Origin: an uncultured Alphaproteobacteria bacterium
GTDB taxonomy: Bacteria; Pseudomonadota; Alphaproteobacteria; UBA7985; CAJQQZ01
Length of the DNA stretch: 12,593 bases
Direction: 5' to 3'
Assembly (NCBI GenBank): GCA_905480445.1
Contig: CAJQQJ010000267.1
Coordinates: 1-12,593, forward strand
The notes under the pieces are model-generated. The model ran no database searches, had not been told where the DNA came from, and saw nothing but the letters and a program-made list of their open reading frames with translations. How positions within the stretch are numbered: the stretch's first letter is position 1; each line of letters starts with the position of its first letter. The position numbers were made by a program, and so were the translations under genes. This document shows positions 6,931-12,593 of the stretch, one piece after another.

Positions 6931-7959
6931 TCAGGATATTCCCTGATTGATGTTCCAACTGCTGCTGTGTTGTGGCCGCTGAGCTTCGCGTAGACAAAGG
7001 CCCTTATGGGTATCCCATACACTTGTCGGTATTGCATGACGCTCGATTGCCCCCTCTAGGGTCATCGCAAGATCTCGGGCAAAAACACGGTCGCCGATGT
7101 ACCAAGAATGATTGAATGTTCCCACACTGGGTGCCTTTGCTGGATCAATTGTTTGAAAATGGTCACCACAGTGAACGTTGATTGTTTTGGGATCAGCCCC
7201 CTCCTTCAACCCAACACGCCCAGCCTTAGGAGAGACGCCTAGTCGTTTCGCGTTTGAAATGGCGAGTATTGAGTCAAAAGGATTGGCATAGTTGGTCAAA
7301 CGCATGACACGCTGAAACATTGGGTCCGACCAGTTACTGGTAACGTTCAGGCTTTCCGCTGAAACATCGGCCGAAATGAACGCAACTTGACCTACGCGCC
7401 AATCGCTCTTGTAGAGTTCACCATCTTTCTCTGCTTGAGCAAAGGCCTCCATTATCACATAGGCACCTGTGGAGTGGCCAAGAAGGTGCACGTTTGTTTG
7501 ACACCCACCAGCCTGGCATTCAGATAGTTTTGTCACACCTTTTGAAACCATCGCCATTGCCACTTGCGCGGCGTCAGAACGGTCTTCTAAGTAGTTCAAA
7601 GCGTGATGGTCACTTGGCCAATCGAAACCAATGACCACACCCTTCCAGCCCTCCGCGTCCAAATCTGCCGTCAACTGGCGTTGGCGTTTTAGAACTTCTT
7701 CAGGCTTGTTGTTGTAACCATGTACAAAGATCAAGATATCTCCCTTTCGAGAGACAGAAAGCGGGTTGATTTTGCTCAAAGCAAGGGCTTGGACCTTTTT
7801 AATCCAGCGAGCAGTACCGCCTCGGCCAGTAAGTTCATGATCCGTTTTGAGTTTGCGTGCGGCAGAAGGAACCCGCAAATAGCGGACCGGTCCTGGCTCC
7901 GCTTCGAACAGTCCATTCTTCACACGTCTTGTTGTGATGAGGTAGTCATGTATTGCCAT
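6931..7959 (-). CDS. alpha/beta hydrolase, DUF900-like
   Basis: The predicted protein (342 aa) has an alpha/beta-hydrolase core. ILIFVHGYNN (about residues 75-84) is the oxyanion-hole strand, VIGFDWPSD follows, and VHLLGHSTGAYV contains the nucleophile elbow with Ser163. VAFISADVS and FNHSWY are candidate positions for the acid and the catalytic His. The HGYNN and FDWPS pattern fits the DUF900 group of hydrolases; the substrate is unknown. No signal peptide is seen from this start, so it is probably cytosolic. The open frame extends to 8088, but the ATG at 7959 is preceded by AGGAAG with 7-bp spacing, so I start there. The C-terminal 30 or so residues look poorly conserved in character. It converges with rppH and diverges from the DUF4864 gene. 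Confidence 0.8.
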   Translation of the reverse strand: MAIHDYLITTRRVKNGLFEAEPGPVRYLRVPSAARKLKTDHELTGRGGTARWIKKVQALALSKINPLSVSRKGDILIFVHGYNNKPEEVLKRQRQLTADLDAEGWKGVVIGFDWPSDHHALNYLEDRSDAAQVAMAMVSKGVTKLSECQAGGCQTNVHLLGHSTGAYVIMEAFAQAEKDGELYKSDWRVGQVAFISADVSAESLNVTSNWSDPMFQRVMRLTNYANPFDSILAISNAKRLGVSPKAGRVGLKEGADPKTINVHCGDHFQTIDPAKAPSVGTFNHSWYIGDRVFARDLAMTLEGAIERHAIPTSVWDTHKGLCLREAQRPQHSSSWNINQGIS

Positions 7960-7966
7960 TGTTGCG

Positions 7967-7972
7967 CTTCCT
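7967..7972 (-). promoter_or_regulatory. ribosome binding site for the DUF900-like hydrolase
   Basis: Read on the minus strand, AGGAAG lies 7 bp before the ATG at 7959. This decides for the shorter start over the in-frame ATG at 8088, which would add 43 residues with no evident domain. Confidence 0.6.
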
Positions 7973-8133
7973 AGAACATTTTTGTTTTTAATTTCAGGTA
8001 GAGATACTGCCGCCTTCTTGCAAGACAATTCTAATATGGGTAGCTGCATCGACCAATTTTCGGCCACTACGAGGCTGGCCATAAGCAAAATGAGGCGCTA
8101 GGGTTAGGCCCGCTTAGAATAGTCAAATGTACT

Positions 8134-8140
8134 GGGAGGA
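8134..8140 (+). promoter_or_regulatory. ribosome binding site for the DUF4864 gene
   Basis: GGGAGGA is 4 bp before the ATG at 8145 and lies downstream of the in-frame ATG at 8127, so 8145 is the likely start. TAGAAT at 8115-8120 resembles a -10 box but has no convincing -35. Confidence 0.6.
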
Positions 8141-8144
8141 TAAG

Positions 8145-8588
8145 ATGCCAAACTTCATGCGCATGTTTCTAGGTATTGTCTTGGGCTTTTTGTGTTTTGA
8201 CCTTAACGCACAAGAAGCTGAAAACGCAGTTGTCGACAATGACCTAGGCAATGTTCGCTACGTAATCAACCAACAGATTACTGCCTTTCAAAATGAGGAT
8301 AGTGAGCTGGCCTTTTCCTTTGCATCACCAATGATCCGCGCTCAGTTTGGGAGCCCGCAGAATTTCATGAGAACGGTGAAGCAGCACTACAACTCCATAT
8401 ATTCAACGAAATCCTTCACCTTCGGGGGGTACGTCGCACAAGACGGCCATGTCATGCAAGAGATTGAGTTTATCAGCGCCACTGACAACAGCATTCATTT
8501 GGCGGTGTACAAGCTGATCAAATTCAAGAAATACGGCTGGCGCATCACAGGCGTAGAGCTCGTGGCGAAGCCTGAGAAAGCTATCTAG
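8145..8588 (+). CDS. exported DUF4864-domain protein
   Basis: The 147-aa product begins with a signal peptide (MPNFMRMFLGIVLGFLCFDLNAQ; cleavage likely after LNA), so it is probably periplasmic. The mature part fits the DUF4864 pattern: VRYVINQQITAFQNEDSELA, then AFSFASPMIRAQFGSPQNFM, an FTFGGYVAQDGHVMQEIEF strand region, and a final YKLIKFKKYGWRITGVEL. The fold is probably a cystatin/NTF2-like alpha+beta domain, by resemblance of the sequence pattern only; no function is known. It stands alone on the plus strand, with a 185-bp divergent spacer from the DUF900-like hydrolase. It converges tightly with the next hydrolase, 5 bp between stop codons. Confidence 0.8.
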   Translation: MPNFMRMFLGIVLGFLCFDLNAQEAENAVVDNDLGNVRYVINQQITAFQNEDSELAFSFASPMIRAQFGSPQNFMRTVKQHYNSIYSTKSFTFGGYVAQDGHVMQEIEFISATDNSIHLAVYKLIKFKKYGWRITGVELVAKPEKAI

Positions 8589-8593
8589 TTAGC

Positions 8594-9406
8594 CTACCGT
8601 AGTTTCTTAATGAAACTTAAGCAGTCTTCCAACACAGGCGCTCGCCACCGGAAAATTCTGGCGAAGGCTGACAATATCCCGATATGGCCCAGATTGGGGT
8701 AGATTTTAAACTCACAGAGGTTCCTAGTCTCAAGCAATGATTTGTTTAAACTGACTGCGTTGTGAGGATGAACAGTTCTGTCCTTAGCGCCATACAACAG
8801 CAGGGTCGGCGGATGGCGATCGTCAACGTAGTTAATGGCCTGCGATTGATCTCTTGTCTCAAAGGGAAAGAACCGCCCGTAAACGTCTTCTTCCAACGGT
8901 AAGAAGTCATAGCCGCCAGCGAGACCAATGAATCCCGCAATGGTGCTCATGCGGTCTACACCAGCCCTCTCAAGGTAGGTCTTGTCCATTGCCAAGAGCG
9001 CAGCGTTGAGCCCACCGGCCGAATGGCCTATCAGCACAACCTTGTGTCCCTTGAAGTCTTCCTGTTTCGTGATCCAGGCCAGCGCCGTTGCACCATCTTC
9101 CACAAACTCTGGAAAGGTGACCTCGGGATAAAGGCGATAGTTCGGTACCAGCAAATGATAGCCTCTCGCTGCAAAGGCCTCTCCTACAAAGAGATAGTCG
9201 TCCTTACTGCCTTCCTCCCAGGTTCCGCCATGGATAAAGACAGCCAAAGGGGCATCGGTGATAGCCTGGGCAGGTTTGTAATGATCCAGCCTCAGACGAG
9301 GATTGTGACCAAAAGCTATATCTCGCTCAAGGGAATAGCCCCTTTTGCCAACAGTTTTATTCAGCAAAGCCGCGCGATCAATTTTTTCGATGAGTTTGGA
9401 GAGCAT
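8594..9406 (-). CDS. alpha/beta hydrolase, esterase/lipase-like (HGG, GHSAGG)
   Basis: The 270-aa protein is a carboxylesterase-type alpha/beta hydrolase of the HSL-like/BD-FAE kind. Oxyanion-hole motif HGGTW starts at His59. It is followed by a typical LLVPNYRLYPEVTFPEFVED segment and the nucleophile elbow VVLIGHSAGGLNAALLAMD with Ser129. LLYGAKDRTVHPHN supplies the candidate acid Asp, and NLGHIGIL the catalytic His. The family includes esterases and N-formylkynurenine formamidases; no kynurenine genes lie nearby, so the substrate stays open. No signal peptide is seen. The start has no strong Shine-Dalgarno. The region upstream is shared with the divergent peroxiredoxin gene. Confidence 0.85.
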   Translation of the reverse strand: MLSKLIEKIDRAALLNKTVGKRGYSLERDIAFGHNPRLRLDHYKPAQAITDAPLAVFIHGGTWEEGSKDDYLFVGEAFAARGYHLLVPNYRLYPEVTFPEFVEDGATALAWITKQEDFKGHKVVLIGHSAGGLNAALLAMDKTYLERAGVDRMSTIAGFIGLAGGYDFLPLEEDVYGRFFPFETRDQSQAINYVDDRHPPTLLLYGAKDRTVHPHNAVSLNKSLLETRNLCEFKIYPNLGHIGILSAFARIFRWRAPVLEDCLSFIKKLR

Positions 9407-9626
9407 AGACGATGATAAGTACGTTAGTTCTTTAGTGGTAGGTGTCGGTCGAAATCCATCGCCCCGTCGAGAGTTCTAATCGCGTCGCCTATCGCATGCA
9501 ACTCTTTGAAGAAAGCAACACAAGCGCCGACTGTGATATCTCTATCCAAAGAGTCTCATATGAGATTGAGGCTGTTCATCCGACACAACGGAAGAAATTT
9601 CGTTTCGTCCCAAAGATTGCGCCGCG

Positions 9627-9655
9627 ACGACATCCCAGATAGTCTGCATTATACT
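9627..9655 (+). promoter_or_regulatory. possible promoter of the peroxiredoxin gene
   Basis: ACGACA (9627-9632) and TATACT (9650-9655) are separated by 17 bp and match the sigma-70 consensus at 4/6 and 5/6 positions. The start site would fall close to the GGAGGAG ribosome site at 9662-9668, giving a very short leader, so this is tentative. The rest of the 269-bp divergent spacer (9407-9675) holds a 12-bp palindrome at 9554-9565 and no convincing gene. Confidence 0.25.
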
Positions 9656-9675
9656 CAAAACCGGAGGAGACAATC

Positions 9676-10329
9676 ATGAGTTTACGTATTAACGACACTA
9701 TTCCCAATCTTACAGTAGAGACCGACCAAGGATCATTCGCTCTCCATGATTGGATTGGCGACAGCTGGGCAATTCTTTTTTCACATCCCAAGGATTTCAC
9801 ACCTGTTTGCACAACGGAATTCGGTGCTGTGGCACAGTTGGCTGACGAGTGGGCCAAGCGCGGCACCAAGGTGATTGGCGTATCCGTAGACAGCGTTGAA
9901 GATCACAAAAAATGGAAAGGCGACATTGAGAAAGTTGGCGGTGCCCCGGCGGGCTTTCCGATCATTGCAGATGATGGCTTAGCAGTTTCGAAAGCCTTCG
10001 ACATGTTGCCAGCTGAAGCCTACATGCCCGACGGTCGCACACCAAACGACAGCGCGACCGTACGCTCGGTCTTCATCATTGGCCCTGACAAGATGATGAA
10101 ACTGTCCATGACCTACCCGATGAATGTCGGTCGTAACTTTGCCGAAGTTTTACGCGCCCTCGATGGATTGCAAACCGCCGCTAGCAACGGTGTTGCAACA
10201 CCCGCCAATTGGAACGTGGGCGATGACGTGGTGATTCCGACAACGGTCAATGACGAAGATGCGAAGGCGAAATTCGGTGATTTCACCGCCGTCGTGCCTT
10301 ATCTCAGAATGACCAATCTGGGGAGCTAG
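9676..10329 (+). CDS. 1-Cys peroxiredoxin (Prx6 type)
   Basis: This thiol peroxidase reduces hydrogen peroxide and organic hydroperoxides. The 217-aa length and layout fit the Prx6/1-Cys group: FSHPKDFTPVCTTEFG carries the peroxidatic Cys45 with its Pro/Thr environment, then VIGVSVDSVEDHKKW, FPIIADDGLAVSKAF, and RSVFIIGPDKMMKLSMTYPMNVGRNF. A C-terminal dimerisation region ends VVPYLRMTNLGS, the family's YLR(F/Y/M)T tail. Cys45 is the only cysteine, so there is no internal resolving Cys and an outside thiol must reduce it. GGAGGAG (9662-9668) is 7 bp before the ATG, a strong ribosome site in keeping with an abundant protein. No reductase gene is adjacent. Confidence 0.95.
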   Translation: MSLRINDTIPNLTVETDQGSFALHDWIGDSWAILFSHPKDFTPVCTTEFGAVAQLADEWAKRGTKVIGVSVDSVEDHKKWKGDIEKVGGAPAGFPIIADDGLAVSKAFDMLPAEAYMPDGRTPNDSATVRSVFIIGPDKMMKLSMTYPMNVGRNFAEVLRALDGLQTAASNGVATPANWNVGDDVVIPTTVNDEDAKAKFGDFTAVVPYLRMTNLGS

Positions 10330-10354
10330 AGAAAACCACCCCAAGATACCCTTA

Positions 10355-10453
10355 CTTTCCCGGAATCGCCTTAACGATATCCGGGATCTCTGGGCCACTG
10401 AGTCTCGACTTTCGGAAGATCCCGGATATTTTCTCATGAAAATTCCGGGAAAG
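10355..10453. repeat. nested palindrome between convergent genes (REP-like or bidirectional terminator)
   Basis: Outer arms CTTTCCCGGAAT (10355-10366) and ATTCCGGGAAAG (10442-10453) are perfectly complementary (12 bp). Inner arms ATATCCGGGATCT (10377-10389) and AGATCCCGGATAT (10417-10429) are perfect over 13 bp. Each of the four arms contains TCCCGGA or its complement TCCGGGA, so the motif appears four times in alternating orientation. The inner loop is 27 nt; internal loops of 10 and 12 nt separate the two stems. It lies between the stops of the peroxiredoxin (10329) and GFA (10504) genes, where it could end transcription both ways. A mobile REP-like or MITE-like origin is an alternative. 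Confidence 0.8.
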
Positions 10454-10503
10454 GGCCTAGGGTCTGCTTAGCGGTAAACAATCACGCTAACGACCGCCCT
10501 AAC

Positions 10504-10896
10504 TCAGCCGTCCTTGATATTAATGCGCCACCACTTTGGCCGACCGCCAGAAAAAGAATGGGATGTTGGGATAAGGTCCTCGCTGTTTGTATCATCAAAG
10601 GCACCCAGCAAGAGAGCGACGACGGGCTCATCATCAATGGCTCCCAATGTACTGCCGCAGGCCGGACAAAAGGCACGGCTGGAGAAATCAGATGAGCGGT
10701 ATCTGGCTGGTTCTCCGCCAGACCCAGTCCAGGTCACAGCCTCTTTGGCAAACTCAACCCACAGCGTCGTTAACGCGCCGCTGTGACGTTGGCACATCTT
10801 ACAAGAACAGGAATGTGGCACGCCCGCAGGCCCTTCTGCCTCAAAGCGAACCGCGCCGCAAAGGCATCCGCCGGTGTGAATTTCTTTGTTTGGCAT
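10504..10896 (-). CDS. GFA/CENP-V-type zinc-binding protein
   Basis: The 130-aa protein belongs to the GFA family (glutathione-dependent formaldehyde-activating enzyme-like, CENP-V fold). Cysteine ligands are in the expected places: GGCLCGAVRFE (Cys11, Cys13), CSCKMCQRHSGA (Cys30, Cys32, Cys35) and AFCPACGSTLG (Cys77, Cys80), enough for the two zinc sites known in this fold. The family name comes from one member reported to help glutathione react with formaldehyde; most members have no proven function, and no formaldehyde or glutathione gene is nearby. AGGAGAG on the minus strand is 8 bp before the ATG. It converges with the peroxiredoxin gene across the nested palindrome. Confidence 0.9.
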   Translation of the reverse strand: MPNKEIHTGGCLCGAVRFEAEGPAGVPHSCSCKMCQRHSGALTTLWVEFAKEAVTWTGSGGEPARYRSSDFSSRAFCPACGSTLGAIDDEPVVALLLGAFDDTNSEDLIPTSHSFSGGRPKWWRINIKDG

Positions 10897-11113
10897 TTTT
10901 TGAGCTCTCCTGATTTTGCCGTGGGCTCCACTTTAAAAGTCTATTGGGCAGTTGTCATCTGGCATCCCTTGCGCAATCCCCCCACCTGCCACCCCTGCAA
11001 CTTTGTTTGGCAGCACTCGTCGGGCCCTGGTTCGTCCTGATTCCAATTTGGTTGACAGCCCTTGAGGAAGAAGCAGCGCCTCGATTTCAGCTAGCTAAAA
11101 GGGGAAAGCTATT

Positions 11114-11473
11114 ATGATCAGATTGGTGTGTGGAATTGCCATTGGGGGGCTTCTGCTTGTTTCCGGGTGCAGTAATGTGAAACTGACCCCCGAGGAAAAG
11201 ATGCAAAAAGCCGAAGCCAGCAAAGCTGAAATGATTGACGACCCGAGTTTTAGGCCCAAGGTTTTCTCCACCCTGGTACTCAGCAGTTCCATTGCCGTCT
11301 ATTATTATCCAGAGCTAACCACTGACCAGGAGGTGGCGGCGGCTGTGGCCCCCTATTGCCAACGCATTGGGAGGAAATCCGGTCCGCCAAGTGGCAAACC
11401 AGTAACTGGTCCAGCAACACTTCCCGATGGCCGTAAAGTCCAAATTTCTCATACTTTGATTAGATGCGATTGA
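11114..11473 (+). CDS. small lipoprotein of unknown function
   Basis: The 119-aa product starts MIRLVCGIAIGGLLLVSGC, a lipoprotein signal peptide with lipobox VSGC; Cys19 would be acylated and anchor the mature protein of about 100 residues in the envelope. After it comes a short charged helix (TPEEKMQKAEASKAEMIDDP), a hydrophobic stretch FSTLVLSSSIAVYYYP, and a region with two cysteines (PYCQRIG and the terminal IRCD) that could form a disulfide. I do not recognise a family. AAAAGGGG ending at 11104 gives a reasonable ribosome site about 9 bp before the ATG. The 217-bp upstream spacer contains a perfect TTGACA (11052-11057) but no matching -10 box at normal distance. Confidence 0.7.
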   Translation: MIRLVCGIAIGGLLLVSGCSNVKLTPEEKMQKAEASKAEMIDDPSFRPKVFSTLVLSSSIAVYYYPELTTDQEVAAAVAPYCQRIGRKSGPPSGKPVTGPATLPDGRKVQISHTLIRCD

Positions 11474-11486
11474 TTGTTGAATGTGC

Positions 11487-11496
11487 TGCTAATTAG
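11487..11496 (+). repeat. 10-bp direct repeat flanking the RAYT remnant, copy 1
   Basis: TGCTAATTAG, repeated exactly at 12023-12032 on the other side of the transposase remnant; includes the palindrome CTAATTAG. Confidence 0.4.
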
Positions 11497-11551
11497 GACG
11501 CAAGTAATCCAATGACCCGACCTCACTCAAAATGGAGTTCACAAGAAGTAT

Positions 11552-12001
11552 TTAGTAAACAGGCACTAGATGGCAGCGAACAGAAGCCCATTGCCAATCC
11601 TGAGCCTTGCTCACCAACCTGGCCCGAACGGGGTCCAATGAGACATAACGCAAGGCGTGGTGGAGGTGAACCTCATCCATAGCCAATGATCCAAAACGCC
11701 CTTGTCAGAGATGGCCGGTCACCCTCAGGCGAGCATTGATGAAACCCGTATATCGGCGGTGAGCATCGGCAAACAAACGTCTCAGGCCATCTTCTGAGTC
11801 TGGCACCACAATGAGGTGCGCATGATTGAACATCTAGCAATAACACCAAATCTCACAGCCAGCCTTTTCGGTGGCCTCAAAGACGAGCGTCTTGTAGAGC
11901 TGATAGTCACCTTCCTCGAAAAAGGTCCGCGCCCGGCGGTTACCACGTTGGGTGACATGATGGGAAAGACCTGGGATGACGATACGGGGAAGACGAGCCA
12001 T
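11552..12001 (-). pseudogene. REP-associated tyrosine transposase (RAYT) remnant
   Basis: On the minus strand the frame from the ATG at 11999-12001 reads MARLPRIVIPGLSHHVTQRGNR, the hallmark start of RAYT/Y1_Tnp (IS200-like, HUH) transposases. Further on come FFEEGDYQLYKTLV and, around a stop, YC*MFNHAHLIVVP, corresponding to the family's YCLMPNHVHLI with the metal-binding HxH. TGHL*QGRF corresponds to HLWQGRF, followed by HHALRYVSLDPVRARLV and DWQWASVRCHL. Codon 56 is TAG (11834-11836) and codon 99 is TGA (11705-11707); the frame is otherwise unbroken for 150 codons. It stops at TAA 11552-11554, short of the usual C-terminus of about 200 or more residues. These enzymes move or maintain REP palindromes; this copy should be inactive. 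Confidence 0.88.
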
Positions 12002-12022
12002 GAGGTGAGCTTATTCAGAAGG

Positions 12023-12032
12023 TGCTAATTAG
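12023..12032 (+). repeat. 10-bp direct repeat flanking the RAYT remnant, copy 2
   Basis: Second exact TGCTAATTAG, 21 bp beyond the start codon of the RAYT remnant; partner of 11487-11496. Confidence 0.4.
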
Positions 12033-12035
12033 TAA

Positions 12036-12050
12036 ACTGTCACCTTAATT
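12036..12050 (-). repeat. RAYT-proximal motif, copy 1
   Basis: On the minus strand AATTAAGGTGACAGT, 34 bp upstream of the RAYT remnant start. It matches 12195-12209 at 14 of 15 positions. Confidence 0.6.
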
Positions 12051-12164
12051 TATTTCCTGAAGGAAGCCGCTTCTGACTTCGATGGTAGAGACTATGATGA
12101 AGGTTACGGCGAATACGCCAAGACGCGGATGTGGTGACATCGCGCTCGATGGTAGGAGGTAGTA

Positions 12165-12344
12165 ATGGATGGAAGATTCGAAGCAATTTCGGTTACTGTC
12201 ACCGTAATTACTAGACCGAAGGGGTCGTGGCAAAGCAGCCAAGCTGTTCGTGTTGATATTTTTCAAACTTCCTTCAAATCGGCAAATATTACTGTAATTG
12301 ATGCGGAGCAGTGGAACTGCTCAGAACCTGATTGGAGCTTGTAA
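12165..12344 (+). CDS. possible small ORF, 59 aa, unknown
   Basis: A 59-codon frame runs from ATG 12165 to TAA 12342-12344. TAGGAGGT just before it contains a perfect AGGAGG-type Shine-Dalgarno with 5-bp spacing. The product begins MDGRFEAISVTVTVITRPKG and ends CSEPDWSL. It has no signal peptide, membrane segment or motif I know. Against it: it spans one copy of the repeated ACTGTCACCGTAATT motif (giving TVTVI) and a hairpin, and it sits in decayed mobile DNA, so it may be a chance frame. I rate it as a candidate only. Confidence 0.25.
   Translation: MDGRFEAISVTVTVITRPKGSWQSSQAVRVDIFQTSFKSANITVIDAEQWNCSEPDWSL
12195..12209 (-). repeat. RAYT-proximal motif, copy 2
   Basis: On the minus strand AATTACGGTGACAGT. 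It is a direct repeat of 12036-12050 with one difference; a shortened relative, ACTGTAATT on the plus strand, occurs at 12291-12299. Confidence 0.6.
12306..12322 (+). repeat. 7-bp perfect hairpin
   Basis: GAGCAGT (12306-12312), GGA loop, ACTGCTC (12316-12322). A stem of this size is expected about once by chance in a window this long, so weight is low. Confidence 0.35.
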
Positions 12345-12501
12345 CCACATTTTATTACTGCCTTACAGCAACAACGCTCAAAGTTTGTTGACGCAAAAAT
12401 GCAAACCAGACCCCCATCATATGTGCATCATTTCTGTAGACTGGAAAGAACTAAATGTCAACGCCGGAGTAAAAACTGTATAGGTTCAGGTCTTTTGAGA
12501 C

Positions 12502-12593
12502 TCATGCGGCATCGGCCTGATTGATTCGAAGGTACTCCATCGGTGTCTTACCTTTCAAGGCGTGATGAGGCCTGAATTTGTTGTATTTTTCGA
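12502..12593 (-). CDS. insertion-sequence transposase, C-terminal end (rve/DDE type)
   Basis: Only the last 30 codons or so are inside the window, entering from the right edge on the minus strand. They read EKYNKFRPHHALKGKTPMEY then LRINQADAA and a TGA stop (12502-12504). The YNxxRPHxALxxxTPxEYL pattern is the C-terminal signature of integrase-core (rve) transposases of the IS3/IS481 type, which cut and join DNA with a DDE triad that lies outside this window. Whether the element is complete cannot be told. The sequence beginning TGTATAGGTTCAGGTC at 12477 may be the terminal inverted repeat, since many such elements start with TG and end close to the stop codon. Confidence 0.8.
   Translation of the reverse strand, partial: EKYNKFRPHHALKGKTPMEYLRINQADAA

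Larger units (their letters stand above)
12002..12501. other. 500-bp stretch of decayed mobile DNA without a firm gene
   Basis: Between the RAYT remnant and the end of the insertion sequence I see no well-supported gene. It holds the second TGCTAATTAG, two copies of ACTGTCACC(T/G)TAATT, and two copies of TCGATGGTAG (12079-12088, 12146-12155). There is also a perfect 7-bp hairpin (12306-12322) and one possible 59-codon ORF with a strong ribosome site. The last 25 bp or so may be the terminal inverted repeat of the element entering from the right. Confidence 0.5.

Noticed and set aside
7960..8088. N-terminal extension of the DUF900-like hydrolase
   Set aside because: The frame is open, but the strong ribosome site before the ATG at 7959 and lack of domain content upstream favour the shorter protein.
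8601..8617. AGTTTC-TTAAT-GAAACT hairpin after the DUF4864 gene as a terminator
   Set aside because: Only 6 AT-rich pairs, no T tract, and it lies inside the 3' end of the opposing hydrolase gene.
9554..9565. 12-bp palindrome TCTCATATGAGA as a regulator operator
   Set aside because: Palindromes of this length are expected a few times by chance in 12.6 kb, and it is about 110 bp from the gene start with no second site.
9442..9642. 66-codon GTG-start ORF upstream of the peroxiredoxin gene
   Set aside because: No clear ribosome site, no motif or recognisable family, and it occupies the promoter region of the peroxiredoxin gene.
11052..11057. TTGACA as -35 box of the lipoprotein gene
   Set aside because: Perfect hexamer but nothing like TATAAT occurs 16-19 bp downstream.
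11834..11836. Stop codon readthrough or recoding in the RAYT frame
   Set aside because: The second stop is a different codon (TGA at 11705-11707), the C-terminus is also truncated, and no recoding signal is evident; simple pseudogene decay explains all.
12045..12266. 73-codon minus-strand ORF in the decayed region
   Set aside because: No ribosome site or recognisable family; it runs across the repeated motif copy and looks like a chance frame.

Overview
The window looks like chromosomal DNA of an alphaproteobacterium of moderate GC content. The strongest sign is the ordered block nadD-rsfS-rlmH-gpmI-envC-like-ctpA-rppH, a gene order known from that class. Protein signatures agree with this, but genus cannot be fixed from the sequence alone.

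Bases 1-6914 are a dense, co-directional core region. It opens with the 3' end of trmD (tRNA m1G37 methyltransferase) and rplS (ribosomal protein L19), 5 bp apart. After a strong hairpin come nadD (NAD synthesis), rsfS (ribosome silencing), rlmH (23S rRNA methylation), gpmI (glycolysis), an EnvC-type non-catalytic LytM activator, and ctpA (periplasmic S41 protease with a PDZ domain). Several junctions overlap or nearly so, and gpmI and the envC-like gene both start with TTG. A good hairpin terminator follows ctpA. Then comes rppH (RNA 5' pyrophosphohydrolase) with its own leader, which contains a small perfect hairpin. Functionally the block joins translation and RNA turnover with cell-envelope remodelling.

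Bases 6931-11473 are a looser region of single genes on alternating strands: a DUF900-type alpha/beta hydrolase (-), a small exported DUF4864 protein (+), a second alpha/beta hydrolase with a GHSAGG motif (-), a 1-Cys peroxiredoxin of the Prx6 type (+), a GFA/CENP-V-type zinc-binding protein (-) and a small lipoprotein of unknown function (+). Between the convergent peroxiredoxin and GFA genes lies a striking nested palindrome of about 100 bp.

Bases 11474-12593 are decayed mobile DNA. A REP-associated tyrosine transposase (RAYT, Y1_Tnp type) on the minus strand keeps its frame but has two internal stop codons and a truncated C-terminus. A conserved-looking 15-bp motif occurs twice upstream of it. 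There is a possible 59-codon ORF with a perfect Shine-Dalgarno sequence. The window ends in the 3' end of a DDE (rve-type) insertion-sequence transposase.

I found no CRISPR array, tRNA, rRNA or recognisable defence system. The least explained items are the nested palindrome and the RAYT remnant with its associated repeats; neither amounts to a demonstrated new system.
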